A DNA stretch of 64,000 nt from Paenibacillus montaniterrae (GTDB lineage: Bacteria > Bacillota > Bacilli > Paenibacillales > Paenibacillaceae): contig NZ_BOSE01000001.1 in NCBI RefSeq assembly GCF_018403185.1, forward strand, positions 310,001-374,000, read 5' to 3'. Shown one piece after another: positions 33,916 to 43,402 of the stretch (the first letter of the stretch is position 1; each line of letters begins with the position of its first letter). A model generated the notes under the pieces. The model saw only the letters and a program-made list of their open reading frames with translations, was not told the DNA's origin and did not search any database. Position numbers and translations under genes: made by a program.

Positions 33916-35151
33916 ATGCAGCGAACTAACAAATTTAACAAGGTATATGCCTGGCAGCTTGCTACTATCTTTTTAGGTTTTATTGTTTTCGGCATCTCAG
34001 AGAATATTAAAGGCCCTGCGATTCCAAGGATTCAGTTTGATTTTAATTTAAATGAAGAACAATTGGGCAGTTTGTTATCCTTGAATGCCTTAGGATATTT
34101 AATTGCTTGCTCGTTTACTGCTGTTCTAGTACGAAAATGGGGGATTAAAGCAGCGAGTATTTTAGCTTTTGCCTCCATGTTGATTTCTGGTGTGTTTATA
34201 TTTGTATCGCATACTTATTCGCTCTTTGCTGCTTCTTATTTTTTGATGTATATCGGAAATGGGATGCTGGAGATTGCACTGGCGATATTGGGAGCCAGAA
34301 TCTTTGTCAAAAATACGGGAACAATGATGAATTTATCCCATGCTTTTTACGGCTTAAGTTCAACGGTCGCACCTCTAGTTGCAACGGGAGTCATGTCTGT
34401 TCAGCTGTTTGGACTAACGCTTGATTGGCGCGGCATGTACCTAGTCATGCTTGCTTTAGCCTTGTTACCGATTTTGACTGCCTTGCGCAGTTCATTTCCT
34501 GGGGATGATCTTCCGAGTGAAAGCAGGCTTCCTTTTAAAGAATTGGTGCGAGACCCTGCTTTATGGTGGATGGTGCTGATTCTCTCATTCGGAGTTGTAT
34601 CTGAATTGGCTGTAGGAGGCTGGCTAGTAAATTTTCTGGAAAAAGCTTACCACTGGAGCACAGTTAAAGCTTCCGGCATGTTGTCTATATTTTTTCTTCT
34701 ATTTGCGATTGCTAGACTACTGTTGGGTCCTGTGACAGATCGAATTGGATTTACTTTTTCTCTCATTATTTTTTCGGGCTTTTCAGCAATATGTACGTTT
34801 GTTGCTATTGTTGGAGGGGAGCAGTGGTCTTTTCTTTTTGCAGCAGCAGGTATTGGGATTGCAATGATTTATCCAACTGTTATGGCCTTTATTGCCAAAC
34901 GGTATCCGCGTGGAAGCGATACGGCGATCACCTTTACTGTTACACTAATGGGACTTGGCAGCGTTATCGGCAACTATGTGATCGGTTTTATTATAGAAAT
35001 GGTTAAAAAGCTTTACGGTGAAGGAGACTCCGTTGGCTTGCTGCGCGGACTACAGGCAGGCTATGGCTTTATTGGGTTATGCGCTCTTCTATGTGCCGTT
35101 TGCGGCTGCATTTTGTATTGGTATTTAAAAAAGCGTGGGGAATTGATCTAA
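33916..35151 (+). CDS. MFS transporter, sugar-type
   Basis: The 411-residue protein has 12 predicted helices. ENIKGPAIPRIQFDF follows helix 1, and motif A is replaced by VRKWGIKAASI after helix 2. The layout and divergence from a cupin AraC regulator resemble Firmicute sugar:H+ symporters (FucP/YfkF-like). The substrate cannot be told from sequence. The ribosome site AGGAGG lies about 12 bases from the ATG, which is rather far. Confidence 0.8.
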   Translation: MQRTNKFNKVYAWQLATIFLGFIVFGISENIKGPAIPRIQFDFNLNEEQLGSLLSLNALGYLIACSFTAVLVRKWGIKAASILAFASMLISGVFIFVSHTYSLFAASYFLMYIGNGMLEIALAILGARIFVKNTGTMMNLSHAFYGLSSTVAPLVATGVMSVQLFGLTLDWRGMYLVMLALALLPILTALRSSFPGDDLPSESRLPFKELVRDPALWWMVLILSFGVVSELAVGGWLVNFLEKAYHWSTVKASGMLSIFFLLFAIARLLLGPVTDRIGFTFSLIIFSGFSAICTFVAIVGGEQWSFLFAAAGIGIAMIYPTVMAFIAKRYPRGSDTAITFTVTLMGLGSVIGNYVIGFIIEMVKKLYGEGDSVGLLRGLQAGYGFIGLCALLCAVCGCILYWYLKKRGELI

Positions 35152-35230
35152 GCATTGCCAGCGTGTTGTGTTGTTATTAAACGTCGTGTCCTTAAATCAT
35201 ATGGGACACGGCGAGTGTTGAAAATAAAAA

Positions 35231-35269
35231 CCATCTTGAAACTGACGTAATGTACGCAGTTCAAGATGG
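35231..35269. terminator. Hairpin after the MFS gene
   Basis: CCATCTTGAA and TTCAAGATGG arms with one bulged base form a 13-bp stem, with an inner CGTA/TACG. T-richness is weak on the plus side and better on the minus side. Confidence 0.45.
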
Positions 35270-35315
35270 GATATTTATAATATATGCGCGCTATCATTAA
35301 TTAGGTCATTTTCTG

Positions 35316-37580
35316 CTAGTGTTTGTTGTTTCTAATGCCGATGTCCTTAATCAAAATGTTACCTTTCGCGGTTTGGTCAAAAACAAAGCTGATTTTTCTG
35401 ATGTCCTGCGGCATCAAGTTGGAGTTGGCTTCGATCAAGTCAGATACATCAAAGGAAAAGTTTTGAAAGATCGGCTCCTTGATTGTCTGAAGGAATCCAA
35501 GCGGCCGTTTTGCGAGAACTCCTTCAAACATGGGAAGTAGGGGAGACACGTGGCTTAACAGCAAGCGGCTGACGTTGCCATTTTTATCTTCCACAGATAC
35601 CGTCAAATCGACTAACGCGTCCGGTTCACCGGTCTTACGATCTGCATCATTGTTTGCTATCGAAAATACAATGGTGCTTTCATCAGACATTTCGATACCA
35701 GAATCGGGCAGAATGACTGTATAGGCAGGAGTGGATCGTGCAGCCTTGTTATCCCACTCCAAGGAAACCGCGCTGTATTGGTCATCCGTAAGTTCCATTT
35801 TCACTTTGTCTTCCTTCCAGGCTTTAAGTGACTCTCCCTCCAAGCGTCCACCGGGCAACGTCGTTGTCCCAGGATCATAATCCTCTTCAAAGCTGCTGAT
35901 CATAGTGGTGTTCCCATCCCAATAATTGCTAATATACATCGTTTCGGGGAGCCATTCCCTGGCGTATCCCAGATCTTTAAACACCGTTCGGTATTGCTCA
36001 TTTTCCTTGAGTGTGGCCTCTAAAAAGGATGAGATCAGCACTTCCGCCGCGCGAAACTGTTGTTCGCCAGGGAGAAGTTCGGCGTTGTTAAACAGCATGT
36101 TTCCAACGCCTACAGCATCGTGTCTTCCCCATGCAGTGTTGAACTGTCCATGATTCGCGCCATAAATGTAAACATAAGCTTTGAAGAATTCGTTGTTATC
36201 TGAGAATTGAGTACGGTAATATTGATTCGCTCCAACAAAAGAGTTAACGTCCATATCGTTGGAGCCGTGCAGGGCTAAATAGTTAACGTCCTGGAGTTCA
36301 ATGGGTTGACCGCTCGGTTTGTATTGCATGTCGGTACCAGCAATTGAAATAAGGGAACGAATGTTGAAATGGTAGTCGAACTTGATGCTTGCGTCCTCGG
36401 GATATGTCGTCAAGTCATTATAAGCTGCAGCTATTGCGATGGCTTCGCCTCCCCGAGAATGTCCCATCAGCGCGATATGTTGCATGTCGACTTTGCCATA
36501 GAACGGATTACCTTCAACGGAGTTCCACTCATCCCATGTCTTCAAATGCTCCAGTAACAACCAACCTCTAGCGCGATTTTCGTCCTTCAGTCCATCAAGA
36601 ATAAACAGATCGTCGTACGGGGAAATATTCAGAAAGTTCTCATCAATCGAAGCCAAAATATATCCACGACTTGCTAGCAAATTGCCCAAATAGGCATAGC
36701 CCGGATCGGAAAAGTCGGTCGCTAGATGGTTCCCGTGAACAATTAACACTAGTGGGAAGGGGCCATCGCCATCAGGATACCAGACCGTTCCGTTTAACGG
36801 CATGGCTTCCGGACCAAAGCCAAAAGTGTTGGTGCGCCGGGAACTCCAGTTGCCCACAAAGGCCGAACCGTCGACGGATTCAGTCGTCAGTCGCCCTTCG
36901 ACGTCAAGATCCTTGCGGTACGTTGGATCACTAGTATAGGTTATGGATTTTACGCGAAATGCTCCGGGTTCCGCCGGATCAGCCATTGTTGTCTGGTATT
37001 GCTCTGATGTTTTGACGGTTTGCAGTGGGTAGGGAACTTGAAGCTTAGCGTAGCCATCGCTCGTGAGCCAGTATCCCAGCACGCAGATCAAAACAAAGAC
37101 CGCAGCTGCGCCCCCGCCTGCCGTTACTTTCACCCATCTTGCGGCATCGCGATATGCTCCCTTCATTAAGCGATAAAGCAAGGCGCCAAGCAGGGAAGAG
37201 GAAAGGATGATGGAAAAAAGAACAAGCAACGTTAGAGGCATGGGCCCTAAAAAGCTGATCAGCAGCAAACAAAACGAAGCAGTCATAAACCATATATAAC
37301 GGGAAGGTATTTTTTTCGCCCAATGTAACAGCCCGGCAATGATGCCCGCAACAAGCAGGATTGCAGCCAGGGATAGTAATGTACCTAAGAAGTAGTCCGT
37401 AATGCCCCGAGATCCAAGATAATAGTACGCTTGCACGAATACAATGGATAACGTGACGAGAGATAAAGTGATTACAGCTCCCTTCCAACTTGAGTCAAGG
37501 GGAGGGACTCTTGGAAGAGAAAGCTTAGGTAATAACCTTCTTTTAACTCCCTTTTGAGTATTTGAACGGTTTAATTTCAT
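35316..37580 (-). CDS. Membrane-anchored alpha/beta hydrolase
   Basis: The protein has 754 residues. About five hydrophobic helices lie in residues 35-180, with a positively charged N terminus. From about residue 260 an alpha/beta hydrolase fold follows: VWYPDGDGPFPLVLIVHGNH with the oxyanion HGN, the nucleophile elbow ALMGHSRGGEAIA, and likely acid and base in LHGSNDMDVNSF and YIYGANHGQFN. A C-terminal beta-rich region (about 570-750) looks like a carbohydrate-binding or jelly-roll domain. The active site would face outside. Family members are annotated as chlorophyllase- or acetyl-esterase-like. The substrate is unknown. Confidence 0.75.
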   Translation of the reverse strand: MKLNRSNTQKGVKRRLLPKLSLPRVPPLDSSWKGAVITLSLVTLSIVFVQAYYYLGSRGITDYFLGTLLSLAAILLVAGIIAGLLHWAKKIPSRYIWFMTASFCLLLISFLGPMPLTLLVLFSIILSSSLLGALLYRLMKGAYRDAARWVKVTAGGGAAAVFVLICVLGYWLTSDGYAKLQVPYPLQTVKTSEQYQTTMADPAEPGAFRVKSITYTSDPTYRKDLDVEGRLTTESVDGSAFVGNWSSRRTNTFGFGPEAMPLNGTVWYPDGDGPFPLVLIVHGNHLATDFSDPGYAYLGNLLASRGYILASIDENFLNISPYDDLFILDGLKDENRARGWLLLEHLKTWDEWNSVEGNPFYGKVDMQHIALMGHSRGGEAIAIAAAYNDLTTYPEDASIKFDYHFNIRSLISIAGTDMQYKPSGQPIELQDVNYLALHGSNDMDVNSFVGANQYYRTQFSDNNEFFKAYVYIYGANHGQFNTAWGRHDAVGVGNMLFNNAELLPGEQQFRAAEVLISSFLEATLKENEQYRTVFKDLGYAREWLPETMYISNYWDGNTTMISSFEEDYDPGTTTLPGGRLEGESLKAWKEDKVKMELTDDQYSAVSLEWDNKAARSTPAYTVILPDSGIEMSDESTIVFSIANNDADRKTGEPDALVDLTVSVEDKNGNVSRLLLSHVSPLLPMFEGVLAKRPLGFLQTIKEPIFQNFSFDVSDLIEANSNLMPQDIRKISFVFDQTAKGNILIKDIGIRNNKH

Positions 37581-37639
37581 GGATGTTCCGCCTTTCGAAT
37601 TCTGTTCAGTTCGCTTACACGATTTAACGCTGGATAAAA

Positions 37640-38809
37640 TCAGTGGTAAACGAAGCTTTTTTCATTGGAAATGGCTATCTTTATTATGATCAATATGAAA
37701 GCAAGTGACAAAAGCACAATACCGCTCCACATAAGCTGATGCGCGCCCAACCGGGAAATAAACAAGCCGCCGATCCATGTCCCTACAGTGATGCCAACAT
37801 TAGAAAAGGAAACAAATAAGCTGTTGCCGAATTCGGGTGCTTCCTTGGCATCAGTCATCAACAAGACTTGACTTAGAATAAGCCCCCCTGAATGCACAGC
37901 ACCCCACACAAATACGATGACCGCCATTGGCCAAAAATGAGAGCCCCAATAATAAGTAAATAAGTAAATAACCGCATATACGAGAGGAAACAGGATAACC
38001 GTTTTTGTCATGCTTTTGTTCAGAAAGAACCCGAACAAGAAGTTCCCTGCAATCATGGTGACGCCAAAGATCATCAACATCACGCTGATCCAGGTACCGT
38101 TCATATGGGTGATTTCTCCGAGATATTCTGCAAAGTAGCTATAAACTGAACTCATTCCTGAAAAGATCATCACCACGATCAAGATCGTTAACCACAATTG
38201 AGGTTTGCGCAATATGCCAAGCTGCTTGCCGAAAGACATTCTTCCCTTGACAGGCGTTGAAGGCAACCAGACCAGTATGCCTATAAATGCAATGACGCTC
38301 ACAATAGCTCCAAACAGAAAAGCAGCTTCCAACGAAATTTTTGTAGAGAGATAGGATGTAATAGGTACGCCAAAAGCGAATCCAACGGTTACTCCGGCCA
38401 TAACCTGGGTGACCGCTTTGCCGCTCTTTTCCGGAGGAACAAGACTGACAGCGGTCGCAAGCGCAATCGAAAAAAAGACAGGATGAAAAAATGCAGGAAC
38501 AATCCGGAATGCCAGCATAACTTCGAAACTGGTAGTATAAGCATACACCCAATTAGAGATGGCGAACATCAGGATAGCGGATAGTAAGATCGCTTTTCGA
38601 TTCATGCCCGAAGCGAGTAATGTTAGGAATGGGCCTGAAATGGCAACGATTAAAGCAAATGCACTCACCAGATACCCGGCCTCCGAGGGCGCTATGTGAA
38701 ACTTTTGAGTGACTAGGGGAAGAACTCCGATCATCCCCATTTCAGTCGTTATAATGCCAAATATACCTAAAGCCAGAAAAAAGATAAGAGTAGAATAGCT
38801 ATTTTTCAT
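37640..38809 (-). CDS. MFS transporter, DHA1 (AraJ/YdhP-like)
   Basis: This 389-residue exporter has 12 helices. EMGMIGVLPLVTQKFHIAPSE after helix 1 and LVSAFALIVAISGPFLTLL in helix 2 follow the pattern of AraJ/YdhP-type efflux proteins, with motif A shortened to SGMNRKAIL. The start is ATG at 38809, 8 bases after GGAGG. The regulator that once faced it is broken, while its likely operator is present. Confidence 0.83.
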   Translation of the reverse strand: MKNSYSTLIFFLALGIFGIITTEMGMIGVLPLVTQKFHIAPSEAGYLVSAFALIVAISGPFLTLLASGMNRKAILLSAILMFAISNWVYAYTTSFEVMLAFRIVPAFFHPVFFSIALATAVSLVPPEKSGKAVTQVMAGVTVGFAFGVPITSYLSTKISLEAAFLFGAIVSVIAFIGILVWLPSTPVKGRMSFGKQLGILRKPQLWLTILIVVMIFSGMSSVYSYFAEYLGEITHMNGTWISVMLMIFGVTMIAGNFLFGFFLNKSMTKTVILFPLVYAVIYLFTYYWGSHFWPMAVIVFVWGAVHSGGLILSQVLLMTDAKEAPEFGNSLFVSFSNVGITVGTWIGGLFISRLGAHQLMWSGIVLLSLAFILIIIKIAISNEKSFVYH

Positions 38810-38937
38810 AAAGCGAGCCTCCATCGTTATATTAAAAAGTGGCCTTCAGTTGGAAGACCACTTTTCAGAATGAGTTACTGTTTGTTGGATATTGCGTTAT
38901 CAAGTAACTGATCTGTATGTAGTATAATTTATAAGAG

Positions 38938-38955
38938 GTGACAGATGTATGTCAC
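38938..38955. promoter_or_regulatory. Palindromic operator with -10 box, MFS/WYL-regulator intergenic region
   Basis: GTGACA and TGTCAC are exact inverted arms with a six-base spacer GATGTA. A TATAAT box lies at 38923-38928. TGACA-N6-TGTCA sites are typical of YafY/WYL-type regulators, a remnant of which starts 35 bases downstream. Confidence 0.6.
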
Positions 38956-38989
38956 TGTTTCATGCTGAAGAAAAAAAGAGGGGGAACTT

Positions 38990-39073
38990 ATGGATCTGAT
39001 GGATAGGATTGAGAGATTAATATCTATCATCATGATATTACTGAAAAAAGATATCGCTTCAACGATGGCATAG
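38990..39073 (+). pseudogene. Truncated YafY/WYL-type regulator (N-terminal fragment)
   Basis: A strong AGAGGGGG ribosome site precedes an ATG whose 27 codons read MDLMDRIERLISIIMILLKK and end early at TAG. This is the first helix of the helix-turn-helix domain of YafY-type WYL regulators. Beyond it (39074-39290) two short frames in other phases have coding-like composition (IPVVFTNVCTKYGLASGDE and VKEDFLKVLPTRKSINATGE), but I cannot join them to the same gene. The regulator is not functional as it stands. Confidence 0.6.
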
Positions 39074-39315
39074 TGCAAGTGCTACTGAGGAAAAGGCATA
39101 CGACATTCCGGTTGTTTTTACTAATGTTTGCACTAAGTATGGATTGGCAAGCGGAGATGAGACTGAAGCTTTTAGCAGCAAAAGAGTTTAGTCAAAGAAG
39201 ACTTCCTAAAAGTCTTACCTACAAGAAAATCAATTAATGCAACGGGTGAACGGACAGAAAAAAATGAAGTCGCAAAGCCCTTTATAAATCTTCCTATTAC
39301 TACTTCATAAAACTC

Positions 39316-39355
39316 GTATTTTGTACATATGTATGTAAATCGATTAAATGCCTTG
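39316..39355 (+). repeat. Left imperfect direct repeat of the Tn554-type element
   Basis: GTATTTTGTACATATGTAT at 39316-39334 recurs exactly at 44902-44920, and the next 20 bases are similar (AAAT, then TTA-AT, then CCTTG). The core TACATATGTA is itself a palindrome, a usual feature of tyrosine-recombinase crossover sites. Confidence 0.5.
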
Positions 39356-39420
39356 TTTTATATAGATCCTTATTTAGTGTCATACATTATATTCCCCGTT
39401 TTTTCAGATGCAAAATAATA

Positions 39421-39519
39421 AGTTGTGTTTTAACACAAAACTGTACAACTAAAACAAGTTTTAACACAAAACTGTACAACTAAAACACGAGACAAAACTT
39501 GAAGATTTGTCTCGTGTTT
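39421..39519. repeat. 31-bp tandem duplication and strong hairpin
   Basis: Thirty bases beginning GTTTTAACACAAAACTG occur at 39427-39456 and again at 39458-39487. Directly after comes a 14-bp perfect stem (AAACACGAGACAAA with TTTGTCTCGTGTTT) with T on both sides, which would end the GNAT transcript on the minus strand. Confidence 0.7.
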
Positions 39520-39530
39520 TTACAAATTTA

Positions 39531-40274
39531 CTACTGTTCAAGTCCTTCAAAATTGCATCGCCAATCAGACACCCACGCGGGAAAATACCCTAATCGGTGA
39601 GCTACTCTTTGTGAAGCAATGTTACTTGCGATTACGTCATAACTCGGTATCTCTCCACGTTCCAATATTTCAAAAGTTAACCTGCTTACAAGATAACTAG
39701 CCAATCCCAAATTACGATATTTGGGTAATACTTCTATGCCAATTTGCCACAGTTTTGTACAGGTTTTGCTTGCTCCTGCCACACCAACAATTTCCCCATC
39801 TTGCTTTGCAAGCACAGCTAGATCAGTCTGCCAGGGAAGATTCGTATCATATATAATAGCTTCATTGAATTTTGTAACATCAAATAAACTGACCACTTCT
39901 TCTCGCTGAATCAGATCAAATGAAAAAAATTTCGGCGGTGACATTGGCTTAATTCTTTTTACATCAGGCAGAAAATGCAAGTAAAGACCTCTGATAAATG
40001 GTAAGGAGAATACGGTATCCCTGTTTTTACCCTGCATCTGTGTTTTGGCAATTAACAACCGTTCGGGTGTAGCCGATACTACAATTGATTTTCCCATAGA
40101 CAAGATTTCGAAATAACGTGCCTTCCTCGGAAATGGTCTGCATCCAGGATTTTCTTTAGCTTCAACAAAAATAATGCTATCCTTTTCGCCGTTCAGGTCA
40201 TCGACAGAGCAATTCAGGTCAATAGCAAGTTGTGATTGCACAATGAACAGCATTTCTTTTTGTGTCATTATCAT
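39531..40274 (-). CDS. GNAT family N-acetyltransferase
   Basis: The protein has 247 residues. The C-terminal half is a GNAT fold: LAVLAKQDGEIVGVAGASKT as strands 2-4, then IGIEVLPKYRNLGLASYLVSRL with the acetyl-CoA loop pattern R-N-x-G-L-A, then VIASNIASQRVAHRLGYFPA. The N-terminal 110 residues form a less conserved domain. AAAGGAAGGG precedes the ATG by 5 bases. It lies between the left repeat and tnpC and may be cargo of the Tn554-type element. The substrate is unknown. Confidence 0.8.
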   Translation of the reverse strand: MIMTQKEMLFIVQSQLAIDLNCSVDDLNGEKDSIIFVEAKENPGCRPFPRKARYFEILSMGKSIVVSATPERLLIAKTQMQGKNRDTVFSLPFIRGLYLHFLPDVKRIKPMSPPKFFSFDLIQREEVVSLFDVTKFNEAIIYDTNLPWQTDLAVLAKQDGEIVGVAGASKTCTKLWQIGIEVLPKYRNLGLASYLVSRLTFEILERGEIPSYDVIASNIASQRVAHRLGYFPAWVSDWRCNFEGLEQ

Positions 40275-40830
40275 AGTTACCCTTCCTTTCGCTTCTGGGA
40301 CGCAACGAAGCGCCGTTGTTCTTTTGGTTCTTCCAAGTTAAATATAGAGCGTCGGTTTTCCAATGTAATTTTTCTGAGCGTAATTATGCGGGACTTCTCC
40401 CTTCATCCCTTATCGTTTTGCGCCGCGGTCGCATAAATAACATACAATTTACACCAAAAAAATAATAGACTTATGTTGAATTTTTTTATATACTATTATG
40501 TATCCATGACTTTTTTAGGCTACCCTTTTTGCATATTGGCTAATGGTTAATCGGCATATAATTGTGCCGGTTTTATTTTTTTGTTGACGTAATCTGCCCT
40601 ATAGCCTAACGCCCCACCCAGCCTATGACCTTTATTCAAGCATAGTTGTTTCGGCGTGGTCATTAATTAAGCAGACATGTGTCTCACAAAAACGACATAA
40701 GTCTGCTTAATTACATTTAAAGATATACTGTTTTCGATCATTTTATTTAAGCTGTTTTGTGGCGCCGCACAACAAGGCTGCCGATTGATTGCCGGGCAGT
40801 ACCGTTCGATTTAACAAACCAAAGTTAGGT
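40275..40830. other. Gene-free stretch inside the mobile element
   Basis: No supported gene. It contains a 13-bp perfect inverted repeat (TAATTAAGCAGAC at 40664-40676 and its inverse at 40701-40713) that may end the tnpC transcript or form part of the element, and an AT-rich part (40440-40510) that could hold the GNAT promoter. Confidence 0.45.
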
Positions 40831-41316
40831 TTACTCATTTATATACTTTTCAAATTCACTTTTCAGCCAATACTGATTCTGATACGCAATATACTGTTCC
40901 ATCCGTATCAGTAATTCGACCAACTCCGGCTTAGTGAGCTGCATATAGCGCTGTCGAACTCGATCTATGTCACGATCCTGTTTAATGTGCTTGAATGCAT
41001 CTAAATCATTGTCTAAGGTCTTGTGTGACCTTTTGCGAGGCCTATAAGCCTTAGTAGTACTGTGCTGAAGAAAATGATTATGAAGCTCTTGATTCTTTCG
41101 GATTGTATTTTGATGTATTCCTAATCCGTCTGGATCTATTTCTTTAGATTTGTCCGATACAGTTCTGTATGAAACCGTTTTACCCTCTTTGATAAGTGTA
41201 TCGATCGCTTTTACACCAAGTTCAAGTGAACGGTTCTTCCTCTTGTCGTAAGATGCTTGAAGCCATTCCAGTTCATTTGTTTGAGGAGATACGAATTTCC
41301 GGTGCATATGTCTCAT
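40831..41316 (-). CDS. tnpC: Tn554-type accessory transposition protein TnpC (DUF6262-like)
   Basis: The protein has 161 residues, basic and helical. An N-terminal part (YDKRKNRSLELGVKAIDTLI, then YRTVSDKSKEIDPDGLGIHQ and NTIRKNQELH) looks like a small helix-turn-helix, followed by a coiled region. It is the third gene in the tnpA-tnpB-tnpC order and overlaps tnpB by 44 bases. In Tn554, TnpC affects efficiency and orientation of transposition. Confidence 0.8.
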   Translation of the reverse strand: MRHMHRKFVSPQTNELEWLQASYDKRKNRSLELGVKAIDTLIKEGKTVSYRTVSDKSKEIDPDGLGIHQNTIRKNQELHNHFLQHSTTKAYRPRKRSHKTLDNDLDAFKHIKQDRDIDRVRQRYMQLTKPELVELLIRMEQYIAYQNQYWLKSEFEKYINE

Positions 41317-43402
41317 CCTTTTGAGATTTCTCTATCAGTTGGATCTCCTTAAGTTCATTTTTAGCTCTATTTTTAGCTATTTTCATCTTCTTTGCTTCAA
41401 GGAGTAACCCCAACTGTTCAAATCGTTTTTCACTCTCGTCCGCCCAATTATAAAAGGCAGCTATTTCTTCTTTAAACTCCGGTCGTGGAACTTTCGCTCC
41501 ACATCCGACACAAGCCATTTTAGTCGGGCATACCGAGTCAATGGTACAGATGCCTCCAACTACCTTTGACATGGTTCCTACCTTTTCTCGATAATCTTCA
41601 TAAAGCTCTTTAAGCTCTTCCGGTCCCCTAAGAATACCCTTTTGGATATCGACATATGAAATCCAGTTTTCGTGAAGCGAGTTTATTGATTCGGAAACCT
41701 GTTGAGCTGTAGGTGCAGAATAGTATGAAGTCACCTCAATATCCTTTTGATGGAGCAACGTTTTCACAATGTCGACCGGTATTTTTTCCGTTTGAACCGC
41801 ATGTGTCGCAAATGCATGTCTCAACAGATGAGCTTTCAAAACAACTTGATTGCCTTCTGCTGATTGAATCACAATACCGTGTAAAAGAAAACGAAGGATC
41901 GCATTAAGTGTTATAACGTTAACGTGTCTCGACTGGTACTGAAAAATATATCTTTTCGGCGGCAATAGATGTTTCCTGCTATCAACATCATACTCGACCT
42001 CTGGAATGGAATCGGACTTATAGGATTCCTTAAGCATTTTCAGAATTTCTGACATAAACTTAAAGACTTCTTCTGGCAAATAATAATTCTCTGGCTCTTC
42101 CCTTCCTTTAGGGATCAACCGGAAAATGTAGTTTTTTCTTGGCGGACTAACACTTTTATCTACCGTCACCACACAGCAGTCTTTATCATAACTAATTTGC
42201 AGCAGTTCATTAATTCTGGCACCAGATGATGTTATAATATCGAGTGCAAATCTTGCGAACGTACATGCCACATAGATTGGCTCGATGTTAATTAGGAGTT
42301 TATTCGTAATCTTGGCAGTTCGTGTTACGTCAAATCCTTGAACCAGCAGGCCTGGGTTCCTGGTAGAAAATGGGGAGGGTATTTTCCCACCATCTTCTAT
42401 CTCGTACCCCCAATGATTAAGATAATCAACTATTTTTTCTCTTCGTTCATCCGAGACTTGCTCAGGGGCCCAGTTACCCAACAGCCTTAGCCTTAGAAGC
42501 TCTAAAAACCACAGCCCCTCACCTTCAGACCCGTCCTCTAACTTTTCCGCTTTAACAAATTCAAGAATACAGTCCTCGTCTTTAAAATCTCTGTAACGCT
42601 TATTCTCACCTTGGGACTGGCCAAAGCCTTTAAGATCTCTAAGAATAAAATGCCATCGTTCACCTACATATTCTGATTCATCGTAATGAAATTCTATTGG
42701 AAGTGCCAATCGCTGCTCTCTAACGTTCATAATGGCCTTACGGTAGGCTTCACGCAGCCGGCTCACTTGATTCCATCTAAGATGCCCCTCTGCCCTTATT
42801 TCAGGCAATAAAGGTGTTACAGCCGAAGTGTCTTCTTTTCGCTTGGTTTTTGCATTAGTAATGGCCTTTGTACGAACGCTAAAATCTCTATTATCATAAG
42901 GAAGATTAGGAAGCAGATACGCGGAAAGAGCAGTCTGCTTTTCATCGTTAAACTTCGTACCCAACCATTTTTTCAGATTAAACATAAAGGTGTTGTAGCC
43001 TGTCAAAATCGATTGCCGCTGTCGATCAGAATGACCAGGCAGAATTTGACCTGTTACGTACTGCTCTATGTGTGTTGGCAAAAACTCCTCCATGGCCGAC
43101 AGCTTAAAATGATTGAACAAATCCCGAAATCGAGCATTCAGAGAACTCGTGATATTCATAATCGATTGTGGTGTTAAATTTCGATCGGACAAACATATAA
43201 GCGCTAATGCAAAATGGTTTGCCCACGGATGAGCTGCACATTGCCGAACAAAATATTTGATATTTTTCTCCTCAACTTTATCCCAGTAGTAATCTCCGTT
43301 TGGATCAGACAAAAGTAACAGTTCCTCCGATATTTTACCGCTAAGAAGGGCTCCCCAGGTTTTGTCTTGGATTTCCTCTTGTAATTGCACTGCTGTAGAC
43401 AC
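41273..43402 (-). CDS. tnpB: Tn554-type tyrosine recombinase TnpB
   Basis: The protein has 709 residues. The C-terminal half is a tyrosine recombinase domain: catalytic Arg in SSGARINELLQISYD, HLLRHAFATHAVQ (H-x-x-R), then LLHQKDIEVTSYYSAPT with the His and the nucleophile Tyr. A later cysteine cluster (CTIDSVCPTKMACVGCG) is a likely zinc finger, as in TnpB of Tn554. The GTG start overlaps the tnpA stop (TAGTG). Confidence 0.88.
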   Translation of the reverse strand: MSTAVQLQEEIQDKTWGALLSGKISEELLLLSDPNGDYYWDKVEEKNIKYFVRQCAAHPWANHFALALICLSDRNLTPQSIMNITSSLNARFRDLFNHFKLSAMEEFLPTHIEQYVTGQILPGHSDRQRQSILTGYNTFMFNLKKWLGTKFNDEKQTALSAYLLPNLPYDNRDFSVRTKAITNAKTKRKEDTSAVTPLLPEIRAEGHLRWNQVSRLREAYRKAIMNVREQRLALPIEFHYDESEYVGERWHFILRDLKGFGQSQGENKRYRDFKDEDCILEFVKAEKLEDGSEGEGLWFLELLRLRLLGNWAPEQVSDERREKIVDYLNHWGYEIEDGGKIPSPFSTRNPGLLVQGFDVTRTAKITNKLLINIEPIYVACTFARFALDIITSSGARINELLQISYDKDCCVVTVDKSVSPPRKNYIFRLIPKGREEPENYYLPEEVFKFMSEILKMLKESYKSDSIPEVEYDVDSRKHLLPPKRYIFQYQSRHVNVITLNAILRFLLHGIVIQSAEGNQVVLKAHLLRHAFATHAVQTEKIPVDIVKTLLHQKDIEVTSYYSAPTAQQVSESINSLHENWISYVDIQKGILRGPEELKELYEDYREKVGTMSKVVGGICTIDSVCPTKMACVGCGAKVPRPEFKEEIAAFYNWADESEKRFEQLGLLLEAKKMKIAKNRAKNELKEIQLIEKSQKDETYAPEIRISSNK

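Noticed and set aside
37045..37488. 147-codon minus-strand frame with many Cys and His
   Set aside because: Frame-shifted reading of the hydrolase's membrane region, with no start signal.
40664..40713. Possible CRISPR or toxin-antitoxin locus in the gene-free stretch of the transposon
   Set aside because: Only one inverted repeat, no repeated spacer array and no small frames with ribosome sites.
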